Source: Planococcus liqunii (GTDB lineage: Bacteria > Bacillota > Bacilli > Bacillales_A > Planococcaceae). Taken from it: a stretch of 64,000 nt of DNA. A program made the translations under genes and the position numbers. The notes beneath the pieces were generated by a model. The model saw only the letters and a program-made list of their open reading frames with translations, was not told the origin of the DNA and ran no database searches. Location: NCBI RefSeq assembly GCF_030413595.1, contig NZ_CP129238.1, positions 310,001 to 374,000 of the forward strand, given 5' to 3'. How positions within the stretch are numbered: position 1 is the stretch's first letter; each line of letters opens with the position of its first letter. This document shows, one piece after another, positions 9,573 to 18,531 of this stretch.

Positions 9573-11005
9573 AGATTGTAATGGCTGCTGCGGAATGCGT
9601 GCCTTTTGTAAAGACGGGAGGGCTCGCTGACGTGATGGGCGCATTGCCAAAAGAATTAGTGGCGCTTGGCCATGAAGTCACCGTAATTCTTCCCAAATAC
9701 AGCTTGATTCCAGAAGAATATAAAAGTGAGTTTTCGTTGTTTGGAGAAATCCAAGTTCCTTTTAAAGGGGAGCAAAACACCCATACGCTTTTCGAGTACG
9801 TACTCAAAGGCGTCCGCTATGTAATGGTGGAAAACGATTCTTATTTTGCCCGTAAGCAAATATACAGCCAGCCGGACGATGGCGAACGTTTCGCTTTTTT
9901 CAATCGCGCGGTGCTGGCAACAGTGGAAACCCTGGAAGAGGATGTGGATATTTTACATATTCATGACTGGCATACGGGGATGATTCCATTTTTGCTGAAG
10001 GAAGACGAGCGCTACGCTTCGTTAAAGCAAAACTTGAAAACAATTTTAACGATTCACAACCTCCAATTCCAAGGGTGGTTTCCGAAATCCTTATTGGTTG
10101 AAGAACTGGGAATGGACGAAGCTTATTTTCAGGAAGAAGCCGTTTCTTGGCATAATAATGTCAATTTCCTGAAAACAGGCATTGTTTACGCCGACAAGGT
10201 CACCACTGTCAGCCCCACTTACCGGAACGAAATCTTGACCGAGCAATACGGGGAGAAACTGGAGTCGTTATTGCGTGCACGAGAAGAAAATTTGATCGGC
10301 ATTTTGAACGGCCTGGATACCGAAGCTTATAATCCGGCTGCCGACATGGAAATCGCAATGGTTTATGACCAGACTTCTGTAGAGAATAAGGCGGTCAATA
10401 AGCGGGCAGTCCAATCCCGTTTCGGACTTCCCGAGCGCGGAGACGTGCCGCTGTTGACGATGGTTTCCCGGTTGTCCGGCCAAAAAGGGATTGATGTTTT
10501 GGAGCGGACATTGCCGGGGATACTGGAAACACAAGACGTTCAGTTTGTCTTGCTGGGTTCCGGTGAAAGCCAGTATGAGCAGTTTTTCGAAGTCCTGGAA
10601 GCGGATTTTCCAGGGAAGGTGGTAGCCCATATCGGTTTTGACGAATCACTTGCCCATTTACTGTACGCAGGCGCCGATATCTTTTTGATGCCGTCCCATT
10701 TTGAACCGTGTGGATTAAGCCAGCTGGTTTCGATGCGCTATGGTACGGTGCCAGTGGCCAACAAGACAGGCGGACTCAAAGACACGGTCGTGGAATACGA
10801 TCCCAACTTGCGGAGCGGCAATGGAGTTTTAAGTGATTTTTCAAAGCATGAAAGTTTTGCAGAAGCCGTGAACCGTGCATTATCCCTGTATCAACAGCCG
10901 GAACATTGGAACATGATCAAACAAAACGGCATGCAGGGCGATTACTCTTGGTTGCGTTCTGCAAAAGAATACGCCAGTTTATATGAGGGAATCGCCGGAA
11001 AGTGA
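9569..11005 (+). CDS. glgA: Glycogen synthase (ADP-glucose)
   Basis: GT5 retaining glucosyltransferase that extends alpha-1,4 glucan using ADP-glucose. The 478-residue product carries the ADP-glucose-binding KTGGLADV at residues 15-22, the HDWHTG motif near 130, and the C-terminal GT-B signature MPSHFEPCGLSQL near 374-386 followed by the T/KTGGL repeat (NKTGGLKDT near 396). Length equals the family norm. It is translationally coupled to glgD (ATGA overlap) and followed 9 nt later by glgP with its own GGTGG-type RBS. Confidence 0.97.
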   Translation: MKIVMAAAECVPFVKTGGLADVMGALPKELVALGHEVTVILPKYSLIPEEYKSEFSLFGEIQVPFKGEQNTHTLFEYVLKGVRYVMVENDSYFARKQIYSQPDDGERFAFFNRAVLATVETLEEDVDILHIHDWHTGMIPFLLKEDERYASLKQNLKTILTIHNLQFQGWFPKSLLVEELGMDEAYFQEEAVSWHNNVNFLKTGIVYADKVTTVSPTYRNEILTEQYGEKLESLLRAREENLIGILNGLDTEAYNPAADMEIAMVYDQTSVENKAVNKRAVQSRFGLPERGDVPLLTMVSRLSGQKGIDVLERTLPGILETQDVQFVLLGSGESQYEQFFEVLEADFPGKVVAHIGFDESLAHLLYAGADIFLMPSHFEPCGLSQLVSMRYGTVPVANKTGGLKDTVVEYDPNLRSGNGVLSDFSKHESFAEAVNRALSLYQQPEHWNMIKQNGMQGDYSWLRSAKEYASLYEGIAGK

Positions 11006-11014
11006 AGGTGGCAG

Positions 11015-13396
11015 ATGTTTTATTCAAAAGAAGAATTCAAAGAAAATTTTGTAAAGCTGCTGGAACAGCAAGAACAGCCTGCATCTCCGAAAACCGCCTA
11101 CTCCATCTTGGCTGGAATGGTGCGGGAATTTGTCCAAAGAGATTGGGATGAGACAACTTATCTATACCAGGAAGAGCAGCGGAAACAGCTGTATTATTTT
11201 TCGATTGAATTCTTGATCGGCCGCATGCTGGGGCAGAACTTAGTGAACTTGTCGCTCTATGAGATGGTAAGTGAAGGCTTGGATGAACTCGGCTATAGTT
11301 TGGCGGAACTCGAGGAACAGGAGCCTGAACCGGGGCTTGGCAATGGAGGCCTTGGCCGTCTTGCCGCCTGTTTTATGGACTCTATTGCTTCGCTTCAAAT
11401 GCCGGGGCATGGCTGCGGCATCCGCTACAAAGGCGGATTGTTCAGCCAAGGCTTAAGCGATGGGTTTCAGACGGAGCAGCCGACCGACTGGATAAACGAT
11501 TCCATAGGATGGGATACAAGGCGGGAAGATTTGGCGCTATATATTCCGTTCTTCGGAAAACTGCAGGTTTCAGAAGAGGGCCCCTTCAAACCGGAGCATA
11601 AAGATGCAAAGTGGGTCAAAGCTGTTCCGTACGATATGCCGATAGTCGGCGCGTATGGAAACACGGTCAATACACTGCGCTTGTGGCAAGCCGAACTGCC
11701 GGAACAGCAGTTGCTGCCTGATGGCGATATCGATGCGTATCAGCAGCAAGTCGAAACCATTTCGGACCGTTTGTATCCCGATGATTCGACGGATGAAGGG
11801 AAACTTCTCCGGTTAAAGCAGCAATATTTTCTATGCAGCGCTTCCCTGCAGACCATAGTTAAAAATCGTGATTTTCCGATAACGGTTCTGGCAAAGCACG
11901 TAGCCATCCAAATCAATGACACCCATCCGGCTTTAGCTATTCCTGAACTGATGCGGATTCTGCTCGATGAAGAAGGATTGCCATGGGAAGAAGCGTGGGG
12001 GATTACGACGCATACCATTTCGTATACCAACCACACCATTCTGGAAGAAGCGATGGAGAAGTGGAGCAGTCGCATGCTTGAACAGCTGCTTCCGCGTGTC
12101 TATATGATCATCCAGGAAATCGACCGCCGCTTTAAGGAGAAATGCCATCAGGAAAATTTAGAGCCTGAAGCGTTGAAGAAACTCGCCATCATCGATGATG
12201 GAATGGTCAAAATGGCGACGCTTGCTGTCGTGGGCAGCTACAAAGTAAACGGAGTGGCCAAACTGCATACGGACATTTTGAAAATGCGGGAGATGAAAGA
12301 GCTGAATGAGCACTTTCCTCATAAATTCCACAATAAAACCAACGGCATCACACATAGGCGCTGGCTGATGAAAGCGAATCCTGAACTTTCGGATCTGATT
12401 TCTTCTGCAATCGGGGACGAATGGAAACAGGACACGATGAAACTTCATAAGCTGAATGAATTTACGCAGGATTCGGTATTTCTCGGTGATTTTAAAGCGG
12501 TAAAGCAGCAGAAAAAGAACCAGCTTGCCGATTATTTATTGGACCAGCAAGCCGTAACTATCGATCCTGAGTCGATTTACGATATGCATATTAAGCGATT
12601 TCATGGCTACAAGCGGCAGCTGATGAACATCCTTCATATTCAAATGCTTTATAACCGGATTAAAGAAGACGCCTCTTACCGCCCGCATCCACGCACTTTT
12701 TTCTTTGCGGGCAAAGCGGCAAAGAGTTACCAATTCGCCAAACAAGTGATTAAGCTGATCAATACAATAGCGGAACAGATCAACACGGATCCTGTTGCAC
12801 GCCACCATCTCCACGTCGTTTTCGTGGAAGATTACAGCGTCAGCCGGGCTGAAAAAATGTTTCCGGCAGCTGATATCAGTGAACAGATTTCGACCGCTTC
12901 AAAAGAAGCTTCCGGCACGGGCAATATGAAATTTATGATGAACGGGGCCATAACGCTGGGCACTTTTGACGGAGCGACGGTAGAGATCATTGAGCAAACC
13001 GGAGAAGACAACGCCTTTATTTTCGGGTTGTCTGCGCAGCAAGTCATGCAGTTTGAAAAAGAAAAAACCTATCATGCACGGGAATTCATTGAAAAAGACC
13101 ATGAGATTAGCCGTATGGTCAGTGAACTGTTAAGCGGGAGCCTGTCAAAAGGTCCGGAAAATATTGATTTTATTCGCCGCCAGCTTATCGACGAGAACGA
13201 TCCGTTCTTTGTGCTGAAAGACATTCAGCATTATGCCAGAACTCATAACCGTGCATTGGCAGAGTACGAAGACAACTTGGCTTGGCAGGAAATGTCGGTG
13301 GTCAATATCGCCCAATCTGGAATTTTTTCAAGCGACCGGACCATCCGGCAATATTCAGACGAAGTATGGGGACTGGAAAAAGTACACAGTAAATAA
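11015..13396 (+). CDS. glgP: Glycogen phosphorylase
   Basis: PLP-dependent phosphorolysis of glycogen to glucose-1-phosphate (GT35). The 793-residue protein has the N-terminal catalytic segments GNGGLGRLAACF near residue 110 and NDTHPALAIPELMRIL near 300. The PLP lysine lies in EASGTGNMKFMMNGA near residue 638. Length and order match bacterial GlgP, and no regulatory N-terminal extension is present. It closes the classical Bacillus glgBCDAP order, so synthesis and breakdown are encoded together. Confidence 0.97.
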   Translation: MFYSKEEFKENFVKLLEQQEQPASPKTAYSILAGMVREFVQRDWDETTYLYQEEQRKQLYYFSIEFLIGRMLGQNLVNLSLYEMVSEGLDELGYSLAELEEQEPEPGLGNGGLGRLAACFMDSIASLQMPGHGCGIRYKGGLFSQGLSDGFQTEQPTDWINDSIGWDTRREDLALYIPFFGKLQVSEEGPFKPEHKDAKWVKAVPYDMPIVGAYGNTVNTLRLWQAELPEQQLLPDGDIDAYQQQVETISDRLYPDDSTDEGKLLRLKQQYFLCSASLQTIVKNRDFPITVLAKHVAIQINDTHPALAIPELMRILLDEEGLPWEEAWGITTHTISYTNHTILEEAMEKWSSRMLEQLLPRVYMIIQEIDRRFKEKCHQENLEPEALKKLAIIDDGMVKMATLAVVGSYKVNGVAKLHTDILKMREMKELNEHFPHKFHNKTNGITHRRWLMKANPELSDLISSAIGDEWKQDTMKLHKLNEFTQDSVFLGDFKAVKQQKKNQLADYLLDQQAVTIDPESIYDMHIKRFHGYKRQLMNILHIQMLYNRIKEDASYRPHPRTFFFAGKAAKSYQFAKQVIKLINTIAEQINTDPVARHHLHVVFVEDYSVSRAEKMFPAADISEQISTASKEASGTGNMKFMMNGAITLGTFDGATVEIIEQTGEDNAFIFGLSAQQVMQFEKEKTYHAREFIEKDHEISRMVSELLSGSLSKGPENIDFIRRQLIDENDPFFVLKDIQHYARTHNRALAEYEDNLAWQEMSVVNIAQSGIFSSDRTIRQYSDEVWGLEKVHSK

Positions 13397-13418
13397 TCGA
13401 ACCGGGAAGGGTGGAAGC

Positions 13419-14228
13419 ATGGCAGAGGGGAATTTCGATAATACGGATTTGAAAGACTACAAAGCGAGCGGTGTCCTCCAGGGAAAAGTGGCTATTATTA
13501 CTGGCGGAAACAGCGGCATCGGACAAGCGGTCGCTTTCGCTTATGCAAAAGAAGGCGCAAAAGTGGTAATCGGATACTTGGACGATGAAGAAGCTACCGC
13601 AAAAACGATTGAAACGATTGAAAATTACGGAGGCGAGGCAAAGGCGCTGAGCGGTGACTTGGGAAAATCCGAGCAATGCGATAAGCTCGTTCAATTTGCG
13701 CTCGATTCATTCGGACAAATTGATATTCTCGTCAACAATGCCGGGTATCAATACCCCCAGAGCAATCCAGTGGACATTACCGACGAACAAATATTGAAGA
13801 CGTTTGAAATCAAGGCGTTCGCCATGCTGTACCTGGTCCGCGCAGCACGCCCGTATTTAAAGGAAGGTGCCCGCATCATCAATACGGCGTCCATCAATGC
13901 ATACCGCGGACATTCGGATTTGATCGATTATGCCGGGGCGAACGGGGCCATGGTTTCGATGACGCGCTCGCTGGCCCGACGCTTTGTGCGGGAAGGAATT
14001 GCAGTGAACGGCATTGCTCCGGGCCCGGTTTGGACGCCGCTGATCACGAAAACGTTCGGCCACCTTGATCCGGAGCTGGAAGAAGGATTCGGCAAAGACG
14101 TGCCCGCCGGAAGGCCGGCCCAGCCTTATGAACTCGTGAAAGCTTATGTCTTTTTGGCGGATTCCCAAAATTCGTACATGACCGGGCAATTTTTGCATAT
14201 GAATGGCGGAGACTTTATGTCTACCTGA
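13419..14228 (+). CDS. Short-chain dehydrogenase with atypical YxxxN active site
   Basis: NAD(P)-dependent oxidoreductase of the YhdF/YdaD-like stress-associated SDR group. The 269-residue protein has the cofactor loop TGGNSGIG at 28-35, NNAG near 107, a catalytic-type Ser in NTASIN near 158 and Tyr171. The usual active-site lysine four residues after the tyrosine is Asn175 (codon AAC, 13941-13943) instead of the YSATK pattern. The ATG at 13419 follows GGAAGGGTGG. It starts 22 nt after glgP, so it may be the last gene of the glycogen transcript, and a strong hairpin follows it. Activity may be lowered or altered. Confidence 0.85.
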   Translation: MAEGNFDNTDLKDYKASGVLQGKVAIITGGNSGIGQAVAFAYAKEGAKVVIGYLDDEEATAKTIETIENYGGEAKALSGDLGKSEQCDKLVQFALDSFGQIDILVNNAGYQYPQSNPVDITDEQILKTFEIKAFAMLYLVRAARPYLKEGARIINTASINAYRGHSDLIDYAGANGAMVSMTRSLARRFVREGIAVNGIAPGPVWTPLITKTFGHLDPELEEGFGKDVPAGRPAQPYELVKAYVFLADSQNSYMTGQFLHMNGGDFMST

Positions 14229-14239
14229 TTCCGAAGAAG

Positions 14240-14273
14240 AAAAGCTGGCCGCACTGACGGGCCGGCTTTTTTG
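14240..14273 (+). terminator. Terminator ending the glg-SDR unit
   Basis: Stem AAAAGCTGGC (14240-14249) / GCCGGCTTTT (14261-14270) with one G-T pair, then more T. Confidence 0.8.
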
Positions 14274-14403
14274 CGTTGCTTGGCAAAGAAAGTACCGCTT
14301 CTTTTTGAATGATGCCAATGTTTTCCGGCCCTTTTAACCGTTTCAAAAGAGAAAGGGCAGCTGTGAATATGGTAAAATTCAGTATAGGAAGAGGCGAGGA
14401 ATT

Positions 14404-15498
14404 ATGAAAAATAAACTTTTAGGGTTGGCTGTATTGCTTCTCGTTCTGCTGATGGCAGGATGCCTGCAGCAGGCAAAACCGCCGGAAAAGCCCAGTCCAT
14501 CCGAAGCACCCGCAGCGACAGAACCGGCAAAAGAAAATTTAAAGGTTCATTTTATCGATGTCGGGCAAGGGGATGCCACGCTTTTGGAGTTTGAAGAGTA
14601 TACGCTGCTGATCGACACCGGCGACTGGAACAGTACAGCAACCGTCGATTATTTGAACACACATGGAATTGAAAAATTGGATATTGTCGTGGGCACGCAT
14701 CCTGATTCCGATCATATCGGCCAATTGGAGCGCGTCGTCGAACAATTTGAAGTCGGAGAGGTCTGGATGTCCGGAAATGCCAGCACGTCGAATACGTTCA
14801 TCAACGCCTTAAAGGCAATTGACGAGGCCGGCACGGATTACTATGAACCGCGGACCGGAGAAGTGTTTGATGTCGGCAGCCTAAAAATTGAAGTGCTGTA
14901 CCCTGAAGAAATTACCGGCAAGGCCAACGAGGAATCCATCTCGCTGAAGCTAACATACGGCGACATCGATTTTGTCTTTACAGGGGATTCCGGCGTGAAG
15001 GAAGAACAGGCGATGATCGATAATGGAGCGGATTTGGATGCGGAAATTCTGCACATCGGCCACCACGGCTCCAATACTTCCACAAGCAATGCCTTCCTAA
15101 AAGCGGTATCGCCTGAAGTGGCGGTATACAGTGCCGGAATCGATAATTCCTACGGGCATCCGCATGCGGAAGTGATTGCTGCTGTGGAAAATGCCGGAGC
15201 GGAAGTATACGGCACCGATGTCAACGGGACGGTGGTGCTTGACACAAACGGCAAAACCTATGAAATCAGTACGGAAAAAGCAGGAACAGTGGTGGAAGGG
15301 AAAAATCGCTGCCTTGACATCAATAAGGCGTCTACCGCCGAATTGCAGGAAATTGCGGGCATCGGAGCCTCTTTAGCCGAAGCCATCGTCAAAGAGCGGC
15401 CATTTAAAACCATTGAAGAACTGGATAAAATAAAAGGCATCGGCAACGGCAAAATTAGCGCCATTAAAGAACAAGGCCTTGCTTGCATAGGGGAGTGA
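14404..15498 (+). CDS. Lipoprotein with ComEC-type MBL hydrolase domain and ComEA-type helix-hairpin-helix tail
   Basis: A 364-residue exported protein. Residues 1-20 form a lipoprotein signal with lipobox LMAGC (Cys20), then a Pro/Ala/Glu-rich linker to about 45. The middle is a metallo-beta-lactamase domain of the ComEC/Rec2 C-terminal kind, with HFIDVGQGD near 49, metal motif HPDSDH at 99-104, GDSG near 197 and GHHGS near 219. The tail (about 302-362) is a ComEA-type double helix-hairpin-helix: DINKASTAELQEIAGIG then KIKGIGNGK. Such a layout suggests an outer-surface DNA- or nucleotide-processing hydrolase. It is followed by a DUF3006 gene 4 nt downstream. The enzymatic activity is inferred, not shown. 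Confidence 0.88.
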   Translation: MKNKLLGLAVLLLVLLMAGCLQQAKPPEKPSPSEAPAATEPAKENLKVHFIDVGQGDATLLEFEEYTLLIDTGDWNSTATVDYLNTHGIEKLDIVVGTHPDSDHIGQLERVVEQFEVGEVWMSGNASTSNTFINALKAIDEAGTDYYEPRTGEVFDVGSLKIEVLYPEEITGKANEESISLKLTYGDIDFVFTGDSGVKEEQAMIDNGADLDAEILHIGHHGSNTSTSNAFLKAVSPEVAVYSAGIDNSYGHPHAEVIAAVENAGAEVYGTDVNGTVVLDTNGKTYEISTEKAGTVVEGKNRCLDINKASTAELQEIAGIGASLAEAIVKERPFKTIEELDKIKGIGNGKISAIKEQGLACIGE

Positions 15499-15502
15499 TT
15501 GA

Positions 15503-15766
15503 ATGAGAGGCACATTGGACCGAATAGAAGACGGCTATTTGGCAGTGATCCTGCTGGAAGAGGCTAAGCAGGAAATCATCTTGCCTATCAGGCACTTGCC
15601 GGAAGGCAGCCGGGTGAATTCGTGGTTTGAAATCGAGCTGGACGGTGAAGAAATCGTCTCAATTGCATTGGACGAAGTAACGGCGGAAGCCAAAGAAAAC
15701 GAAGCGCAGGAATTAATGCAGAAGCTGAGATCCAGACGCCGGGGCAGCCGCTTTAAGCGGGAATGA
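15503..15766 (+). CDS. DUF3006 domain-containing protein
   Basis: An 87-residue small beta-rich protein (RGTLDRIEDGYLAVILLEE... start) of the DUF3006 family, with a very basic end (about 74-87, many Arg/Lys). Function unknown. The ATG at 15503 follows GGGGAG and lies only 4 nt after the ComEC-like lipoprotein stop, so they are an operon. I recall DUF3006 genes being found beside secreted MBL/ComEC-like genes, which makes a functional link plausible. No signal peptide is seen, so it would stay in the cytoplasm. Confidence 0.82.
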   Translation: MRGTLDRIEDGYLAVILLEEAKQEIILPIRHLPEGSRVNSWFEIELDGEEIVSIALDEVTAEAKENEAQELMQKLRSRRRGSRFKRE

Positions 15767-15773
15767 GCCCGGT

Positions 15774-15847
15774 TTGGCGTATGTGCTGCAAAGTTGGGCA
15801 TAAACCAACCAAAGCCGGGCATATTCTTAAAAACTTGAGCATAAACA
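15774..15847. repeat. Short array with about 21-bp period (TGGGCATAAAC-type units)
   Basis: Related units begin near 15775 (TGGCGTAT), 15795 (TGGGCATAAAC), 15816 (CGGGCATATTC) and 15836 (TGAGCATAAAC), spaced 20-21 bp. It lies between two convergent genes, directly before a terminator. Similar in period and core to the array at 51671. Confidence 0.5.
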
Positions 15848-15890
15848 AAAAGATAAAGCTGAGAGACGAACTCCCGGCCTTATCTTTTTT
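15847..15890. terminator. Terminator between convergent genes
   Basis: Arms AAAAAGATAA (15847-15856) and TTATCTTTTT (15880-15889) with partly paired GC-rich interior. Confidence 0.7.
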
Positions 15891-15895
15891 GTATG

Positions 15896-16198
15896 CTATG
15901 ATGCTTTTTCCACCAATTCCAGATGATAATCGGCTACTTCGCCTTCCTGGTAAAGGTTCGTAATAGACGTGGAATAATTGGAAATGGACGCTGCGAAATC
16001 CAAGTTTTTCTCGGGCACGCGGATCTGGAAATCCATTTCATACAACAGCACGGCAATGTCGTGGTACTCCTGGCTCGTCACTTTAAAATCAAAAATGATT
16101 TTGTGCAGTTCCCGTTCGGTGCCGGGTTTCTTCACCGTTTCCTGTGAAAACTGAAAAGCTTCGACTACACGCTCGTTAATGTGGATTTGTATACTCAT
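15896..16198 (-). CDS. ykvR: DUF3219 family protein (YkvR-like)
   Basis: A 100-residue protein of unknown function resembling Bacillus YkvR (DUF3219). Recognisable phrases are YHDIAVLLYEMDFQIRVPE (about 45-63) and NYSTSITNLYQEGEV (about 74-88). It has no signal peptide or membrane segment. The ATG at 16198 overlaps the stop of the upstream acyl-CoA dehydrogenase by 4 nt (ATGA), so the two are translated from one message. The link to acyl-CoA metabolism is positional only. Confidence 0.8.
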   Translation of the reverse strand: MSIQIHINERVVEAFQFSQETVKKPGTERELHKIIFDFKVTSQEYHDIAVLLYEMDFQIRVPEKNLDFAASISNYSTSITNLYQEGEVADYHLELVEKAS

Positions 16199-17364
16199 GT
16201 AATTGATTCGCCTCCATTTTTGGTTTTGAAAAACTCGATGGCTTTTCCTGCCAGTTGCGCTTTTACCATGTCTTCCATCGGCGGATTGTATAAGCCGGCA
16301 CGGATATTCAAATAATGGCGGTGCATCGGGTTGGCTTCCGACAGCGCGCGTGAGCCGACAATTTTCATCGCTTTATCAACAACGCCCATAGCTGCATGGG
16401 TTACGGCTATTTTTGCCACGTCGAGCGCTTCGTCCATCGCAGACTTGTCAGCTGCCTGCTCATAGCGTTCGACTGTGCCGTAAAGCATATGACGGGCAGT
16501 TGCGAGTTCCAGCTCCATCTCTCCGATGGCCTGCCGGATATTCGGTGTCTCGGCAATCGGTTTGCCGAGTGAAGCGGGGGAGTAAGAAGCGGCAAACTCA
16601 ATCGCGTAATCGCGGGCTGCAGCGGCAATGCCGATGTAACAAGCGGGAATGTGAAGCAGCCAGCCTTTCCCGGCAGCTTGGATGCCTGAAGGCTTCAGTA
16701 CATAAGAAGCCGGTATGCGGACGTTTTGGAGCACGAGTGTATGGCTCGCGGTTCCGCGCATCGCCAGCATATCCCAGGTTTCATCAATCGAAACGCCTTC
16801 TGTTTCCCGCGGGATAATCACTGTCATTACTTCATCTTCCTCCGAGGAAGCCGTCACAAAAATATAGTCGAGAGCGGGCGCCAGGGAAGTGTAAGTCTTT
16901 TCCCCGTTAATGATCCATTCATCGCCATCGCGTACAGCAGTGGTCCGGGGCAAGGCACCGCGTGCCGGACTGCCTGCATTGTTTTCGGTGGCTGCTGTGT
17001 TGATCAAGGCTCCATCGGAAATCTTTTTCATCAGCCATTCTGCTGACCGGGGATGCCAGTGCCGGTTTTCGGCAAATTCAAGGACAATTCCGACATGCCA
17101 GCCAATCGATAAGCCGGTAGGGCCTGACGCTTTGGATATTGCTTCTTGTGCCAATATGTATTCGTATAAGCCAAGCCCTTGTCCGCCGTATTCTTTCGGC
17201 AGCGTTAAGGTATGGTAATTGATGTTTTTTAAATCCTGTATGTTTTTGTGAGGGAATGAGCCGAGGGTATCGAGTTCCGGCTCGCGCTGTTGAAAGGCCG
17301 GCTGCAATGCCTGAATCTGCGCGGCTAGCTTTTGCTGTTCGGGTGTTTTGATAAAAGCGTCCAT
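16195..17364 (-). CDS. Acyl-CoA dehydrogenase family flavoprotein (YdbM-like)
   Basis: FAD-dependent oxidation of acyl-CoA or a related substrate, cytoplasmic, 389 residues. It shows the ACAD pattern: helical N-domain with LPKEYGGQGLGLYEY near 52, beta-domain with ATENNAGS near 124 and NGEKTYTS near 148, and C-terminal helices. The C-terminal stretch MHRHYLNIRAGLYNPPMEDM lacks the YEGT/FEGT glutamate found in classical acyl-CoA dehydrogenases. That fits the subgroup related to desulfurisation and flavin monooxygenases as well as YdbM. The ATG at 17364 is preceded by GGAAGGAGC. The substrate is uncertain. Confidence 0.8.
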   Translation of the reverse strand: MDAFIKTPEQQKLAAQIQALQPAFQQREPELDTLGSFPHKNIQDLKNINYHTLTLPKEYGGQGLGLYEYILAQEAISKASGPTGLSIGWHVGIVLEFAENRHWHPRSAEWLMKKISDGALINTAATENNAGSPARGALPRTTAVRDGDEWIINGEKTYTSLAPALDYIFVTASSEEDEVMTVIIPRETEGVSIDETWDMLAMRGTASHTLVLQNVRIPASYVLKPSGIQAAGKGWLLHIPACYIGIAAAARDYAIEFAASYSPASLGKPIAETPNIRQAIGEMELELATARHMLYGTVERYEQAADKSAMDEALDVAKIAVTHAAMGVVDKAMKIVGSRALSEANPMHRHYLNIRAGLYNPPMEDMVKAQLAGKAIEFFKTKNGGESIT

Positions 17365-17408
17365 GAAAAAATGCTCCTTCCAACATGGTTTACTAAAACC
17401 ATAACATG

Positions 17409-17449
17409 AAAAGCCGCCAAAGCGGGACTTGCATGCTTTGGCGGCTTTC
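17409..17449 (-). terminator. Terminator of the ykvI-like gene
   Basis: Perfect 13-bp stem AAGCCGCCAAAGC (17411-17423) / GCTTTGGCGGCTT (17435-17447) directly after the minus-strand stop at 17452. Confidence 0.85.
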
Positions 17450-17451
17450 GT

Positions 17452-18531
17452 TCAATTATTATTCAAGCTGTTTTTGATGCCAACCGGTTTACCCGAACTT
17501 CTGATATCTGCCCAGATCAAAGCTGCTACCAGGAAGAATCCGAGATAGCCGACTACCGGGTAGAACATATTCACCAGTTTAGTGAAGCCGACAAAACTTA
17601 ATACATACGAAATGATTCCGACAATGATAACGAAAATCTTGAATTTGGCTGTGCCGGATTGCATGAAGCGCGCTGAAAATGCATAGACCATACCGACTGC
17701 AGTATTGAAAATCATTCCGAATAGAATAATAGACATGAACCAACCCACGATCGGGGAGATATCATTGGCGATTTGAAGCATTGGCATTTCTGCGCTGCCG
17801 ACTTCATCCACTTTCGCAAAAATTGCCAAGTGGCTCAATATGATCAAAGCCCCTAATCCAAGGCCGCCGTATAATCCGCCGCGTGCTGCAATTTTTTCAT
17901 CTTTTTCAGTGCTGCCCATAACAATGGCCATGGAAGCACCCACTGCAATATTGAAAGAAGCGTAGTTCAAAGCGGACAAGAACCAGTTTGGCACCGCTGA
18001 CAACTGCTCTTTTGCAATCGGGTCCAAGAATGAAAACGATGAGTCCATTGTCGATAAGCTGTAAATTGCAAGAACGACAACCATCAAGATCAGGAACGGT
18101 GTAATCCCCCCGATGATGGCAATGACTTTTTCTACATTGAGCATAATCGTTAAAATGACCAGCACAATCAGAATGGTGCTTCCTAAAGCTGCAGGAAGAC
18201 CGAATTGCTGAGTGAAAATCGAGCCGGCTCCGGCAACCATGACGACGCCGACGCCAAATAGCGTAAAGATAATGATATAATCCACGATAGTACCCAAAAT
18301 TTTCCCGCTGATTCCATAAATGACTTCTTTATGGGATGTTTTCTGCATTCGGCTTCCCAATCGGGTTAAGCTCATGCCGAGATAGGCAAACATTACGGTT
18401 GAGATAAATGCTGCCAAAATTCCCATGATTCCGAAACTCGTAAAGTACTGGAGGATTTCTTGTCCGGATGCAAATCCTGCTCCGACAATGATGCCGATAA
18501 AGGCACTCCCCATTTTTAAACTCTTCTTCAT
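17452..18531 (-). CDS. ykvI: YkvI-like multi-spanning membrane transporter
   Basis: A 359-residue integral membrane protein, about ten hydrophobic segments, resembling Bacillus YkvI (APC-superfamily-like putative transporter). It starts MKKSLKMGSAFIGIIVGAGFASGQEIL; the small-residue motif IIVGAGFASGQE resembles the unwound first helix of Na+-coupled LeuT-fold carriers. The ATG at 18531 is chosen because AAGGGGG lies 6 nt upstream; a longer frame would add non-membrane residues. Upstream, near 18610-18630, a GTAAGCGTTTCA sequence partly resembles a cre box (11 of 14 at best). The substrate is unknown. Confidence 0.75.
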   Translation of the reverse strand: MKKSLKMGSAFIGIIVGAGFASGQEILQYFTSFGIMGILAAFISTVMFAYLGMSLTRLGSRMQKTSHKEVIYGISGKILGTIVDYIIIFTLFGVGVVMVAGAGSIFTQQFGLPAALGSTILIVLVILTIMLNVEKVIAIIGGITPFLILMVVVLAIYSLSTMDSSFSFLDPIAKEQLSAVPNWFLSALNYASFNIAVGASMAIVMGSTEKDEKIAARGGLYGGLGLGALIILSHLAIFAKVDEVGSAEMPMLQIANDISPIVGWFMSIILFGMIFNTAVGMVYAFSARFMQSGTAKFKIFVIIVGIISYVLSFVGFTKLVNMFYPVVGYLGFFLVAALIWADIRSSGKPVGIKNSLNNN

